Positions 48,917 to 61,000 of a DNA stretch of 64,000 bases are shown one piece after another. The stretch's first letter is position 1; each line of letters starts with the position of its first letter. Source of the DNA: Microcoleus sp. FACHB-672 (GTDB lineage: Bacteria; Cyanobacteriota; Cyanobacteriia; Cyanobacteriales; Oscillatoriaceae); NCBI RefSeq assembly GCF_014695725.1, contig NZ_JACJOU010000019.1, positions 513,989 through 577,988 on the forward strand, read 5' to 3'. A program made the position numbers and the translations under genes. The notes beneath the pieces are model-generated. The model had not been told where the DNA came from. It saw nothing but the letters and a program-made list of their open reading frames with translations, and ran no database searches.

Positions 48917-49912
48917 TCAGGTTTTTCTTGGGAGTGCAAGATCGCAGATCAAAGGTAGATGATCTGAACCTATATTCCCAAGAGTTTTAGTATCTCTAAC
49001 TTTAATTTTTGAACTAACTAAACAATGATCTAAAGGAATGTACAGCAGGGGAGATTGAGCCGGCCAAGTTGGTAAAATACCAAAGCCGGCCCTTGTGTTA
49101 TGAAGTCCGGATTTTTGGATAAACTGTTTATAATAGGGCGACCACATCGTTGCATTCAAATCTCCAACAACTAAATGTGGATTTTTGAGCTGCTGCACAT
49201 ATTTACTAATTTCTTCGAGCTGTGTGTTTCGCCCGTTAAAGTATTCTTGATTACTGGGGGGTAGTGGATGTGTGGCAACGATGGAAATGATTTGGTCGGA
49301 AAACCTGACATCTGCCAGTAAACTCACCACATCTTCATCCGCAAAAAACTTATAAGCTGGATCGTTAAGGGCTGTTTTGCTGTATAGGGCGATACCAAAG
49401 TTATCTTCTCTGGGATAAACCAAAGAATAAGGCAGAATATCCTGAATCGCTTCTAGCTGTTTTGACCAAACTTCATTCACTTCTAAGAAAACTGCAATAT
49501 CAGGTGAGTTTTTCTCTACCAGGGAGATAATTTTTGAGTATTGTCGGTTAGAAGTTAAGACATTTGCCAGCAAAACCTTCATCGGAGTGCCGGCAGGAAC
49601 AGCGGCATCTGTTAGTTGAGGGATATACCAAGGAACGATAACAGCAAGGTTGAGCGCGACACAGAAGAGGCTGACAAGACTCAACCACTTGCGACGTGTC
49701 ACAGAGAAAAAAATTAAGGCAATACACCCAACACCCAGGTATTGCAGTTTAAAATGGCTCGTGAGTTCTAAATACCTGTGGGAGCCTCCCAAATAACCTG
49801 TCAGAGAAAACAGTGTAGAAAAAACTGTTCCTATAATTAGCCAGCGTAAAAGCGCGTTTTTAACTTGAGCCTGCCAGCCTTCAATTTTCAAAAAGTGCTG
49901 TATAAACTGCAT
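48917..49912 (-). CDS. Membrane-anchored endonuclease/exonuclease/phosphatase family protein
   Basis: 331-residue protein. Three N-terminal transmembrane helices (about 22-44, 55-72 and 78-97) anchor an EEP domain (about 110-330). Catalytic signatures are MKVLLANVLTSN, PDIAVFLEVNEVW, VATHPLPP, VVGDLNATMWSP and IGSDHLPLICDL. The metal Glu and Asp/Asn/His residues are in place. The domain should face the periplasm or lumen. Substrates in this family range from nucleic acids to phospholipids and sugar phosphates, so function is open. Confidence 0.88.
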   Translation of the reverse strand: MQFIQHFLKIEGWQAQVKNALLRWLIIGTVFSTLFSLTGYLGGSHRYLELTSHFKLQYLGVGCIALIFFSVTRRKWLSLVSLFCVALNLAVIVPWYIPQLTDAAVPAGTPMKVLLANVLTSNRQYSKIISLVEKNSPDIAVFLEVNEVWSKQLEAIQDILPYSLVYPREDNFGIALYSKTALNDPAYKFFADEDVVSLLADVRFSDQIISIVATHPLPPSNQEYFNGRNTQLEEISKYVQQLKNPHLVVGDLNATMWSPYYKQFIQKSGLHNTRAGFGILPTWPAQSPLLYIPLDHCLVSSKIKVRDTKTLGNIGSDHLPLICDLALPRKT

Positions 49913-50321
49913 AAACTATGTTAGTAGAGTGTTTTTCCTTGACAACCCCCCTTTATGGATAGGCAAGAGCCGGCAAGCCGATGATAACGCAGTCAATTTT
50001 ACCGTTTAAATTTTAGATTTTTAGGTTTGCAGAACAATAGCAAGTATGATGTTGTCAGCGCATTTTCTAGCACTTAAGCGGCTAGAAAAACTTATGGATC
50101 AATCAGGGTGCTCACTATCTACAACTGACCAGCTAGCTTACCTGTGGGCGTAATCGCTTAACTATTAAGCTGAAACATACACCCCGCACGGGCCTCAGCG
50201 CAATTACGCAGCCATTTTTAGCCGAATGGTGTGCGATGACACAACAACCATCAGCCCACAAAGCTATGGTTGGCGCTAGACAAAGCTTCGGAATACTGTA
50301 ACATTAGCATTACAAACTTAG
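49913..50321. other. Unexplained spacer before coaD
   Basis: About 410 bases, from about 50040 on less AT-rich than most spacers here. A 35-codon frame (50046-50153) is present but unsupported. Several short hairpins are possible, such as around GCGGCTAGAAAAACTTAT. A non-coding RNA is possible, but I cannot assign one. Confidence 0.35.
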
Positions 50322-50885
50322 ATGCCAACGCCGGTGATCGCAATCTATCCTGGTAGCTTCGATCCGATAACTCTGGGTCACCTCGACATCATCGAGCGAG
50401 GCTGTAGGCTCTTTGAGCTTGTGATCGTGGCGGTGGTACGCAATCCCAACAAAACCCCCCTATTTACTGCAAACGAGCGCATCAACCAGATTCGCGCTTC
50501 TACTGGACATTTGTCAAACCTTGAAGTGGATAGCTTTGAGGGACTAACGGTGCACTATGCCAAAATGCGACAAGCCCTAGTCTTGCTTCGGGGGTTGCGT
50601 GTCCTCTCAGACTTTGAGATGGAACTGCAAATGGCGCTCACCAATAAAACCCTCTCAGATGAAATTGAAACAGTTTTTCTAGCCACTTCCAAGGAGTACA
50701 GTTTTTTAAGTAGTAGTGTAGTGAAAGAGATCGCCAGGTTCGGTGGCTCTGTCGATCACCTTGTTCCTAAACACGTCGCCCTAGATATTTCCAGATGCTA
50801 CGCCAGGACACATCCCGGATCAATACCGACCGCACAGAACTCAACCCTCAGGATGAATCACTCCAGGGTGGATCAGGAGGGATAG
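50322..50885 (+). CDS. coaD: Phosphopantetheine adenylyltransferase
   Basis: 187-residue enzyme that makes dephospho-CoA from 4'-phosphopantetheine and ATP, the penultimate CoA step. The nucleotidyl motif is [39 protein letters not shown] and [14 protein letters not shown] are conserved. The family core ends near residue 160 at [10 protein letters not shown]. The extra 27 or so residues come from a frame that overlaps the next gene by 91 bases and look unconserved. Confidence 0.95.
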   Translation: MPTPVIAIYPGSFDPITLGHLDIIERGCRLFELVIVAVVRNPNKTPLFTANERINQIRASTGHLSNLEVDSFEGLTVHYAKMRQALVLLRGLRVLSDFEMELQMALTNKTLSDEIETVFLATSKEYSFLSSSVVKEIARFGGSVDHLVPKHVALDISRCYARTHPGSIPTAQNSTLRMNHSRVDQEG

Positions 50886-51496
50886 ATATCCAGCGCGAAC
50901 TCAATCGGCTTGAGGAGATGATCCTCGACAGTCCGCGCATTCCGCTCACCAGACGCACGCTCATTGATGAAGAACAGGTGCTAGATCAGCTCGATCTCGT
51001 GCGCCTGAATCTGCCTGCGGCTTATCTCGAAGCCGAAGACGTTATCCGTCGCAAAGAGGAAATTCTGGGCCAAGCGGAACGGTACGCTCAGGAAATCCTT
51101 GCTGCTGCAGAGCAAGAAGCGACTCAGATTCTAGATGAAATGGGCCTAGTGCGGCAGGCCAAATTAGAAGCTGAGCAAATCCGGCTGCAAGTAGAGGAGG
51201 ATTGTGAGTTAGCTCAAGAACAAACTCTTGCTGAAATTGAACGGGCACGCCGGCAAGCTCAACAGGAAATTGAAGAAATGCGGAATCGCGCCATAGCGGA
51301 GTGCGAAGAAATTCACAACGGCGCAGACGACTACGCTGATCGCGTCCTGAGAAACATCGAGCAGCAGCTGGGCGAAATGATGCGAGTCATCCAAAATGGC
51401 CGGCAGCAACTGCAGCAAGAGTCCGCCGCGCCCCATGCAGCTCCAGCACCTCAGCAGCGTCAGGTTCCGTCGCCGCGTCCTCCAGCTAGAAGCTAG
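50795..51496 (+). CDS. Coiled-coil protein (DivIVA/ATP-synthase-b-like)
   Basis: 233-residue, highly charged protein. From about 85 to 205 it is one long predicted coiled coil ([20 protein letters not shown] and onward, rich in Glu/Gln/Ala), then a Pro/Gln/Ala tail. The block [20 protein letters not shown] is conserved in a cyanobacterial family found beside coaD and loosely annotated as ATP synthase subunit B or DivIVA-like. A scaffold or division role is possible but unproven. The ATG lies inside coaD, giving a 91-base overlap in another frame. Confidence 0.85.
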   Translation: MLRQDTSRINTDRTELNPQDESLQGGSGGIDIQRELNRLEEMILDSPRIPLTRRTLIDEEQVLDQLDLVRLNLPAAYLEAEDVIRRKEEILGQAERYAQEILAAAEQEATQILDEMGLVRQAKLEAEQIRLQVEEDCELAQEQTLAEIERARRQAQQEIEEMRNRAIAECEEIHNGADDYADRVLRNIEQQLGEMMRVIQNGRQQLQQESAAPHAAPAPQQRQVPSPRPPARS

Positions 51497-51563
51497 GGAC
51501 TAGGGGCTAGGGACGAAGGAGACAGCACTAGCTACCCAATCCCATCCCCACTTCCTCTAGCCT

Positions 51564-52822
<1,259 letters not shown>

Positions 52823-53548
52823 ATGGCTGCGGGTTTGAAATCATCCACACTAGAACTTCTGAAGCGCTTTAACCGGGCGTTTCCTCAGTTCTATGAGCAA
52901 TTCGTCAGCAGTGAAATCCAACTGCAAAACCTCAAGCTCGCCTACCAGCTCTACAAAACCAAGCAAGCTGTGATTGAGCTGAGACCTGAAGGTAACAAAA
53001 GTGCGCTGCATTTTGCCTACCGGAACCAGTCATTTTTACTGAGCGATATTTTTGGCGTTTTGGCTGCCTACGGACTAACGATCCACAGCCTGAGTTTGTA
53101 TGGCCAAATCTATCCGCCTATGTTGGTTTTTATCAAGCTGGTGGTGTCGCGGGGGGGCAAAGCACTGACGGATAAAACTTCAGAAAATGTCTGTAGAGCC
53201 GTGCGAGAGGCACTAGCCGGCCATTTTGAAGTTGAAGAGATGCTGGCAGTGGAATTTAACTTGGATGCCGGTTTAGAAGACGTAGAGACTGAATTTTATG
53301 TTGACCCCGTCTTCCACCTGCCGGCTTTGTTAATTGAGGCGGATAACCAACCGGGATTGTTTTACAAGGTGATGTACGCGATTTGGCAAGAGGATCTATT
53401 GGTTGTCAATGCGAATTTGCTGGTTTGGCGGGGGCGAACTCGGTTGATTCTATACCTCTTAGGCCCAAATGAAAGCTTGATTCCCGATTACCTTGGCCAC
53501 AAAATTTCCGAAAGTGTGCGGCAGAGATTGCTTGGCCGGCGATTTTGA
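52823..53548 (+). CDS. Double ACT-domain-like protein
   Basis: 241-residue soluble protein. Two ACT-like modules are suggested: FLLSDIFGVLAAYGLTIHSL (about 70-115) and ALLIEADNQPGLFYKVMYAI (about 170-220). This pattern resembles the tandem ACT domains at the end of GlnD uridylyltransferase, which sense glutamine, but no catalytic domain is attached. A helical N-terminus (1-65) precedes them. Likely a small-molecule sensor; ligand unknown. Confidence 0.7.
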   Translation: MAAGLKSSTLELLKRFNRAFPQFYEQFVSSEIQLQNLKLAYQLYKTKQAVIELRPEGNKSALHFAYRNQSFLLSDIFGVLAAYGLTIHSLSLYGQIYPPMLVFIKLVVSRGGKALTDKTSENVCRAVREALAGHFEVEEMLAVEFNLDAGLEDVETEFYVDPVFHLPALLIEADNQPGLFYKVMYAIWQEDLLVVNANLLVWRGRTRLILYLLGPNESLIPDYLGHKISESVRQRLLGRRF

Positions 53549-53638
53549 TGCCGGCTGTTATTGCTGATTCCTCGGCTCCGGTACACCGCTGTTCTGATTG
53601 CCGGTCTTTCCCGCAGAACTTCGGGATAGGATAAAAAT

Positions 53639-54540
53639 ATGGCAACTATTGATATTCAGGGCGTGCGGCACGCTTACGATTTAACCGCTCCCACTCCATG
53701 TGCTCCTGTACTCGTCTTCATCCACGGCTGGCTGCTCAGTCGTGGCTACTGGCAACCCCTAATTGAACGGTTGGCACCGGCTTATCAGTGCCTTGCTTAC
53801 GATCTGCGCGGGTTCGGTGATTCTCAACTGTGCCAAAATCATCAGCAAAGCGACGGCAAAACCTTAGAGTTGGCCGCTTCTGACAGCACCTGTGTCGCAG
53901 TTTCCCGTTATACCCCAGCCGCCTACGCTCAAGATTTGGCCATTTTGCTGCAAGATCTGAATATTTCTAACGCTTGGGTGATCGGTCATTCCCTTGGCGG
54001 CAGCATTGGCTTGTGGGCGGCTTCCCAAATGCCTGAGTGCGTTAAAGGTGCAATTTGCATCAATGCCGGCGGTGGTATTTATCTCAAAGAAGAATTTGAA
54101 CGATTTCGCTCTGCCGGCCAACAAATGTTGAAACTCCGCCCGCGCTGGCTTTCCTCTTGCCTTTCATCGATTTGCTGTTTGCGCGGGCGCAGGTGGCGCG
54201 TCCGATTGAGCGCATTTGGGGCCGGCAGCGGTTAATTGATTTTGTCATCGCTCACCCAGAGGCGGCTTTAGCAAGCTTACTCGATTCCACCACTGAAGCT
54301 GAGGTCAACAAATTACCGCAAGTTGTGTCAGAGCTTGAGCAGCCGGTTTATTTCATTGCCGGTGCGCGAGACTCGATTATGGCACCTAAATATGTACGCC
54401 ATTTGGCTAGCTTTCACCCACTATTTCAAGTCGATGGTGACAATGTGATTGAAATTCCTGACTGCGGGCACCTGGCAATGCTTGAGCAGCCCGATGCAGT
54501 TGCCGGTGCCATCCGCAGCCTACTTTACCGCCACCTTTAA
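53639..54540 (+). pseudogene. Alpha/beta hydrolase broken by a frameshift
   Basis: Two overlapping frames make one hydrolase. Frame 1 (53639-54235) supplies LVFIHGWLLSRGYW, YDLRGFGDS and the nucleophile elbow GHSLGGS. At about 54145-54160 the similarity jumps one frame back into LPFIDLLFARAQVARPIERI, which continues to 54540 and holds the Asp in GARDSIM and His in CGHLAML. A one-base deletion explains the switch. No convincing slippery heptamer was found for programmed frameshifting. A sequencing error would restore an intact gene of about 300 residues. Confidence 0.85.
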
Positions 54541-54768
54541 TGAAGTCCAGCATTTATACATCTATCTTAAGATAGATGCCTCAAAATTTAATAATTTATT
54601 AAGATTGTATAAGCTTCTTTAAGAATTTATAAGAATTTTAGCTCTAACTCTTGCAGCACTCTATTTTTAGTCCAATATTTTTTATTTCATAAGACGATTT
54701 ATCAATCAGTCTTTAAAGAAATCCCTAACTCAAGTACAGCTCAGATTAACCTAATGTTGCCGGGAAAT

Positions 54769-55125
54769 ATGATTGACTCCAGCCAAAATCTTCAACTTTC
54801 ATTAGAGTTTTCTGATGAACAACTGCTCGCGCTTTGTGAAGCCGCCGATGTAATAGCCTGCGAGTGCCCTAGCTATTTAGTTCGTCTATTGCATGAAGTT
54901 AGAGAATTTCGTCATTACACCAGCGAATGTATTGAACGCTTTCCCGAAGATACCGCAACTCATGAATGGCTCAGCAATCGGGCGGCTCAGGTGGAAATGC
55001 TTCTAAGTATTACGATTTTAGAGTTTTTGGAAAAAGAAAATCTCCTAGATAATCACAATGAACTGAATCTTGCTCGGCTCTCGGAACGCAGTCGGAAACT
55101 TGCTCTGAGCAAAGTCCTGAATTAG
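54769..55125 (+). CDS. Conserved hypothetical helical protein
   Basis: 118-residue soluble protein, all helical, with several Cys near residues 28-34 (EAADVIACECPSYLVRLL) and an acidic, Leu-rich second half. ATG 54769 is chosen because GGGA lies 4-5 bases upstream; an ATG five codons earlier is possible. No domain is recognised. It converges on tsaD across a shared terminator. Confidence 0.7.
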   Translation: MIDSSQNLQLSLEFSDEQLLALCEAADVIACECPSYLVRLLHEVREFRHYTSECIERFPEDTATHEWLSNRAAQVEMLLSITILEFLEKENLLDNHNELNLARLSERSRKLALSKVLN

Positions 55126-55165
55126 TTTTTTGCAACGTACAATTAATTTTTTTATCTGAATTGAA

Positions 55166-55213
55166 AAAAGCCGAGTTTTACCCTGTTGATTTTTAAGGAA
55201 AACTGCGGCTTTT
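55166..55213. terminator. Bidirectional terminator between convergent genes
   Basis: AAAAGCCGAGTTTT (55166-55179) pairs with AAAACTGCGGCTTTT (55199-55213), one bulge. A-rich on one side and T-rich on the other, it can stop both the rightward gene and tsaD. Confidence 0.8.
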
Positions 55214-55217
55214 ATGT

Positions 55218-56267
55218 TTAACAACTCTTTTGATAAAGCTGCATCACGTCTGAAAGCGACAGCCGAGACTGCACACCTAGGCTTAAGGGGGAAGTGTGTC
55301 CCCGATTTAAATGCTCAGATGCGGCACAGCCAATCATCGCAGCGTTATCGGTGCAAAACTTGAGGGGAGGAAACAGTACCCGTAAATTGTGTTCGCCGGC
55401 AGCCATTTGTAAATGCTTTCGCAGTCCACTGTTTGCCGCCACACCCCCACCCACAGCAATCGTGTTCAGTCCGTTGCTAATCGCACAGGCGATTGCTCTT
55501 TTTGTCAAGCTCCTAGCCACAGATTGCTGAAAGCTAGCTGCGATATCACTCACCGGCAACTCGTCTTGTTCCTGTTGCAGCTTTTGCACCAGCCGCAGCA
55601 CGGCTGTTTTCAAGCCACTAAAACTTGAGTCATAAGGATGGTAACCGCCGGAGGGTAAAGAAATATTACCCTCTGGTAGCGGAAACGTTTGAGGGTTGCC
55701 TTGTGCGGCTAGCCGGTCAATGGCTGGACCTCCTGGATAGCCTAATTGCAATAACCGGGCCACTTTATCAAACGCTTCGCCGGCAGCATCATCACGCGTT
55801 TGTCCCAGGGTTTCATAGTTGCCGCAATCTTTAACATGAATCAAGCTCGTGTGGCCACCTGAAACCAACAAACAGAGAAACGGCGGGTTTAAAGAAGGTT
55901 CACTGAGATAGGAGGCGTAAATGTGACCTTCTAGGTGATGAACACCTAAAAAAGGCTTCTGATGGACAATGGCCAGGGTTTTAGCCGCACTTAACCCCAC
56001 CAAAAGCGCCCCCACCAAGCCCGGAGCACAGGTGGCGGCGACCCCATCAATTTCTTGCCAGTTGAGGTTGGCTTCTTGAAATGCTTGGGCGATCAGTTGA
56101 TTGATTGCTTCTAGGTGTTGACGCGATGCCACCTCAGGCACAACGCCTCCATACTGCCGGTGTGTGGCAATTTGAGAGGCAATAATACTGCTGCGAACTT
56201 GACGATTCTTAACAATCGCCACTGCTGTTTCGTCACAACTTGTTTCAATTGCTAAAACCGTTCCCAT
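55218..56267 (-). CDS. tsaD: tRNA threonylcarbamoyladenosine transferase subunit TsaD
   Basis: 349-residue ASKHA-fold enzyme that transfers the threonylcarbamoyl group to A37 of ANN-decoding tRNAs. It opens with [17 protein letters not shown]; the metal-binding His pair is in HHLEGHIYA (about 110-118). [14 protein letters not shown] and FKVARLL-type helices follow, and the late CTDNAAMIG is the third metal site. Full length. The gene reads divergently from psaF, an arrangement known in cyanobacteria. Confidence 0.96.
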   Translation of the reverse strand: MGTVLAIETSCDETAVAIVKNRQVRSSIIASQIATHRQYGGVVPEVASRQHLEAINQLIAQAFQEANLNWQEIDGVAATCAPGLVGALLVGLSAAKTLAIVHQKPFLGVHHLEGHIYASYLSEPSLNPPFLCLLVSGGHTSLIHVKDCGNYETLGQTRDDAAGEAFDKVARLLQLGYPGGPAIDRLAAQGNPQTFPLPEGNISLPSGGYHPYDSSFSGLKTAVLRLVQKLQQEQDELPVSDIAASFQQSVARSLTKRAIACAISNGLNTIAVGGGVAANSGLRKHLQMAAGEHNLRVLFPPLKFCTDNAAMIGCAASEHLNRGHTSPLSLGVQSRLSLSDVMQLYQKSC

Positions 56268-56435
56268 TGGCTGGTAATGTTTTGAAATGGATTGGCTACT
56301 ACAAGTAGCTTAGACTTTCCTGAGTTCACTCAGAAGAGTAAAATTGCATCCAACTGAGGGCAAACTGGCCTGTATTAAGTCGCGGGGCGGTTTGTCCAAA
56401 AAACTTTGTGTTTTGTAACAAAAGGAAACAATTCC

Positions 56436-56939
56436 ATGCGACGATTGTTAGCTTTAATTCTGGCGATTGGTCTTTGGATCAGTGTTGCCCCAACTGCCTT
56501 TGCCGGTGAGCCAAATGTGGCGGGGCTAGTGCCATGCAGCGAATCCCCTGCTTTTCAGCAACGGGCGCAAAATGCACGCAACACGACCAGCGACCCCCAG
56601 TCTGGACAAAAACGTTTTGAGCGTTATTCTCAAGCGCTATGCGGCCCTGAAGGGCTTCCTCACTTGATTCCCGATGGCCGCTGGAGTCATGCTGGAGACT
56701 TTATTATTCCGGGCATTCTCTTTCTCTACATTGCCGGCTGGATTGGTTGGGTGGGCCGCGCTTATCTCCAAGCGGTTCGCAAAACCGATAGCCCTGAAGA
56801 AAAAGAAATCATCATCGATGTTCCCACGGCAATTAAGTATATGCTAACCGGCTTTACCTGGCCGCTAGCAGCTATCAAAGAAGCCCTCAGTGGTGAACTG
56901 TATGCCAAAGATAATGAAATCCCGGTATCACCCCGCTAG
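56436..56939 (+). CDS. psaF: Photosystem I subunit III PsaF
   Basis: 167-residue thylakoid protein. ATG 56436 follows AAAGGAAA at ribosome-site distance and begins the signal peptide [20 protein letters not shown], cleaved near AFA-GEP. The lumenal part has [10 protein letters not shown] and [20 protein letters not shown], with two Cys for the known disulfide. Two membrane segments follow (about 92-112 and 135-155). PsaF is on the donor side of PSI. Next in the operon is psaJ, 42 bases on. Confidence 0.97.
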   Translation: MRRLLALILAIGLWISVAPTAFAGEPNVAGLVPCSESPAFQQRAQNARNTTSDPQSGQKRFERYSQALCGPEGLPHLIPDGRWSHAGDFIIPGILFLYIAGWIGWVGRAYLQAVRKTDSPEEKEIIIDVPTAIKYMLTGFTWPLAAIKEALSGELYAKDNEIPVSPR

Positions 56940-56981
56940 TCCACTCTCAGTTGCTTAACTTTTTAAGGAGAATCAACCATC

Positions 56982-57110
56982 ATGCAAGGTTTACCCAGAT
57001 ATCTTTCCTCCGCGCCGGTTCTCGCCACAATTTGGATTTCCCTTCAGGCTGCCGGCCTGATTGTGTTTAACTACTACTTCCCTGATTTGCTGTTCCATCC
57101 TCTCCCGTAG
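56982..57110 (+). CDS. psaJ: Photosystem I subunit IX PsaJ
   Basis: 42-residue single-helix protein: [20 protein letters not shown], then [20 protein letters not shown]. This is the standard PsaJ sequence pattern. AAGGAG sits 12 bases before the ATG. It binds next to PsaF at the PSI periphery and helps position a carotenoid and chlorophylls. It ends directly before a hairpin. Confidence 0.97.
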   Translation: MQGLPRYLSSAPVLATIWISLQAAGLIVFNYYFPDLLFHPLP

Positions 57111-57244
57111 AGGGTTGGCGATCAGTTTGTAGGGGCGGGTTTTGTCGTTTAATATCGGGTTCGACATTAAGTTGTCAGCCAAACCCGCCCGTACATCTAT
57201 TCGTGGCGACTCATAGCCGGTTTAAAACACAAATCTAGAAAACA

Positions 57245-57296
57245 AAACTCGTGGTCGTGTTGGGCAAGTGTGCCGCACAGAGCGCGAGTTTTATTA
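57245..57296 (+). terminator. Terminator before psaL
   Basis: AAAACTCG pairs with CGAGTTTT across a long loop, followed by ATTATTA. It probably closes the psaF-psaJ transcript. Confidence 0.6.
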
Positions 57297-57319
57297 TTAC
57301 AGCAGAAAACGGATTTAGG

Positions 57320-57325
57320 TATAAT
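57320..57325 (+). promoter_or_regulatory. psaL: Putative -10 box of psaL promoter
   Basis: A perfect TATAAT lies 82 bases before the psaL ATG and just after the terminator hairpin. No good -35 box is at 17 bases, as is common for light-regulated promoters. Confidence 0.4.
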
Positions 57326-57407
57326 TATTGTGTTTCTATTTTCCTTGAGATGATGCTTGTAAAAGCTGATTGATGGGAGAAGACATTGCAAACTTTTTTA
57401 TTTAAAT

Positions 57408-57893
57408 ATGAGCCAATCTGTGCAATCGAAAAGTGACCCTAGGGATCGTGAAGTCGTCTACCCTGCCGGCGAGACGCAAGTGGGAAATCTGGCAACGCCG
57501 GTAAATGCTTCAACGCTAACGAAGGCTTTTATTAATAATTTGCCGGCTTATCGGAAGGGTTTGTTACCCCAGCGTCGCGGTTTAGAAATTGGGATGGCGC
57601 ATGGATACTTTTTATTTGGCCCCTTTGCCTGGACAAATCCAGTTCGCGGCACTCAAGCTGGGAATTTGTTGGGATTAATGGAAGCGGCTAGCATCGTCGT
57701 GATTTTGACGTTTGCTTTGTCTTTGTATGCGACTGTGCTAGATGAAAACAAGCCGGTTTCCACAATTACCACACCCCATCCTCCAGAAGCCTTCAGCACA
57801 CAAGAAGGCTGGAGTAATTTTGCAACAGGTTTTCTTGTCGGTGGAATAGGGGGCGCGATTTTCGCTTATTTGGTGTATCAAATTTTCATATAA
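57408..57893 (+). CDS. psaL: Photosystem I subunit XI PsaL
   Basis: 161-residue thylakoid membrane protein at the trimer/tetramer interface of PSI. Landmarks are INNLPAYRKGLLPQRRGLEI, EIGMAHGYFLFGPFAWTNPV and NLLGLMEAASIVVILTFALS. Three membrane segments (about 68-85, 88-112 and 138-158). Full length. It is separated from psaFJ by a terminator and its own promoter-like site. Confidence 0.97.
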   Translation: MSQSVQSKSDPRDREVVYPAGETQVGNLATPVNASTLTKAFINNLPAYRKGLLPQRRGLEIGMAHGYFLFGPFAWTNPVRGTQAGNLLGLMEAASIVVILTFALSLYATVLDENKPVSTITTPHPPEAFSTQEGWSNFATGFLVGGIGGAIFAYLVYQIFI

Positions 57894-58043
57894 ATTGATA
57901 GACCTTAACAAGCCCATCATTATTTCAAAAAGCTGAGAAAAAACCACCCGATTGGAGGCTAGCCAAACCCGAGGGAGTCGAGTATAAAGGGGGAGTTCAT
58001 CATCGCTTGTCGGCTGGGCTAACTCAGTGGCAAAAAGGAAGAG

Positions 58044-61000
58044 ATGGCAATGGATAATCTCGGCGTGCAAGCATTTAACGAGTCCGTCTCAGAGAATTTA
58101 TTCACCACAGATCAGGGAAACAAAGATATATTATCAATCGGCTCAAATCCCAACACTCCCCCAGCCGGATTTGATAGTGACTATTACCTAAGAGAAAATC
58201 TTGATGTAGCCGTAGCTGTTAGCAGCGGAGTCTATGAAAATAGCTGGGAACACTGGCTATTGCATGGCAAAGAAGAAGGAAGACTGCCCGCTGTCGGCAC
58301 AACGCCAGATTTAATCAGCCAGATAACAGAAAATACCCCAACCGTCGCCCAGTCGGAAAATGATGCCCTCAGCAATGTGGGCATAAAAAAACAGCAAGAG
58401 TGGGGAAAAGTCGGGCTAAGTTTTATAGAAAATGCCGGCCAAGTAGACGCCGAAGTAAAATACCAAATAAAAGGTGCCGATCATACCTTCTATTTCACCC
58501 CCAATGAAGTCATCTTCACCGCACAATCAGAGGGAGAAGGAGAAACAGAAAACACATCCTCTGTAGTGCGAAGCAACTTAATCGGAGGCAATTTCAACCC
58601 CACCATTGAAACCCTGGAAAAATTGCCAGGAGTCGCTAACTTCCTAAATGGAGACGATCCAAATCAATGGCAAACGGACGTTTCTACCTATGAAGGCGTA
58701 GTGTATCGAAACGTATACGAAGGCATCGACCGAATTTATAAAGGAACAGAAGGGCATTTAAAAGGGGAATTTATCGTAGCAGCCGGCGCAGATGCGGGAC
58801 AAATAAAGATTCAATACAAAGGAATAAAAGACCTGCAATTGCGAGAAGATGGAGCGCTAATAATCAAGACAGAAACCGGAGAATTAATCGACTCAGCGCC
58901 CTATGTTTATCAGGAAATAAACGGAGAAATCAAAGAAGTTGAGTCGGCTTATAAATTGTTGGGAGATGGCACAGTCGGGTTTAGTTTAGGTGCTTATGAT
59001 TCGGCACACACCCTGGTAATTGATCCAGTGCTGATTTACTCCGAAAACTTCCCAGATATATCAAATCAGGCAGCTTTTCTCGTAGGTGATAGGAGTAATA
59101 AACTAGCAGTAGACAGCGCCGGCAATGTTTATATTACCGGGTCTACAATAGCAGACAATTTCCCTACGGTTAATGCTTACCAAGCCACTCCCCCTGCTCC
59201 CTCGTCATCCAATATCTACAATATTTATAATGCTTTTGTTACCAAACTCGATGCCTCTGGCCAAACAATTATCTACTCTACCTACTTGGGTGGCGGCGGT
59301 GGTGATATGGGTGGCGACATTGCAGTTGACAGTGCCGGCAACGCCTACATCACGGGAGTAACCTTTTCCACCGACTTCCCCACAGTCAATCCCCTGAAAC
59401 CTTCATCAGCTGGCAATGACGCCTTTGTTACCAAACTAAATGCCACGGGTAATGCTTTGCTCTACTCGACTTACTTGGGTGGTAGTTCTGAGGATATCGG
59501 CAAGAGCATAGCCCTTGATGGTGTCGGTAATATCTATGTGATGGGATCTACAAACTCCACTGACTTCCCCACACTGAATCCTCTACAAAGCCAGAGGGCC
59601 GGCGAGGATGATGGCTTTGTGAGCAAACTTAATCCCAGTGGTACAGCTTTAATTTACTCGACTTACTTGGGCGGCAGCGACAATGATGTGTTCCAAGACA
59701 TGGCTTTAGACAACGCAGGTCATGTGTTTGTAACTGGATACACCAACTCTGATAATTTTCCCACCCAAAACGCTCTGCAAGGTCAGAGGGCAGGTGGCGG
59801 TGATGGCTTTGTCAGTAAGCTCAATGTCAGTGGCACCGCTTTGGTTTATTCCACCTACCTCGGCGGCAGTGGAGAGGACGGAATTAATGGCATTGCTGTA
59901 GATAGCTTGGGCAATGCCTATGTAAGTGGAAATACAGGGTCTAGTAACTTCCCACTTAAAAATGCCTGGCAAGTGGCGAAGGCAACCCTTACCAATAGCT
60001 TTGTGAGTAAGCTCAATGCCGATGGGACAGCTTTGGTTTACTCCACCTACCTTGCCAGCAGTTTTACTCACAATGATCAGGGTTCTCCAGCCGGCGCTGC
60101 TGACTATGGTAGCACTGTCCACGGTATTGCAGTAGACAACTCAGACAATGTCTACGCGACACTTAGTGAATACTACTCGTCATATGTAAATACAAGTTAT
60201 GAAGGCCAAGAGTATTATTTTTATGGAGCCCGAACTAACTATTCTTCTCTCTTCAAGATTAATCCCCTTGGTACCAGTTATACAGTATCTCAAAATTATT
60301 TTTCTAGTTCTACAGGTTCTACTGAAATTGCGGTAGACAAGATGGGCAGTGTTTATGTAATGGGCTATCTGAATGCCAGCAGTAGTAGTGGTCTTTCGCG
60401 CAATACTAACATCGCCAAATACTACACCGGCAATCCCCTATTCACATTTGCCGAATTACTCGAACTAGAAAGCCAAGGCAAAGAACCCACCACCCTATAC
60501 TTTGACGAAAAATATTATCTAGCCAATAACTCAGACGTCGCTGCCGATGTCGCAAAAGGTAACTATGCCGGTGGCGCACTTGAACATTATCAAAAATACG
60601 GTCAACTAGAAAACCGGCAACCCAGCCTCATATTTGACCCCATACTCTATCTCGAACAAAACCCAGATGTCAAAGATGCCGTGCAGAAAGGCGTTTATCG
60701 CAGCGCTTGGGAACACTTCGCCCGCTATGGGCAATATGAAGAACGTGACCCCAGGCTACAAATTTATGATGAAGCCTTCTATCTCGCCAACAACCCTGAT
60801 GTCAAGCGGGACGTAGAAGCCGGAGTTTACCGCTACGGCTTTGAACACTTTATCCGCAATGGACAGTTTGAAAAGCGTGACCCTAGTGCTCTATTCAACA
60901 CTCAATATTATTTGGCTACCAACCCCGATGTGGCAGAAGATGTCAGCCGAGGCGGTAGTGCCTTTAATCACTTTGTGCGCTACGGGATCTTAGAAAACCG

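Larger units (their letters stand above)
57111..57407. other. psaJ-psaL spacer with hairpins and promoter
   Basis: Two hairpins and a promoter-like site fill this spacer. GTAGGGGCGGGTTT near 57130 pairs with AAACCCGCCCGTAC near 57180; this GTAGGGG-type stem resembles the one at 7404. A second stem ends at about 57295. Confidence 0.6.
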
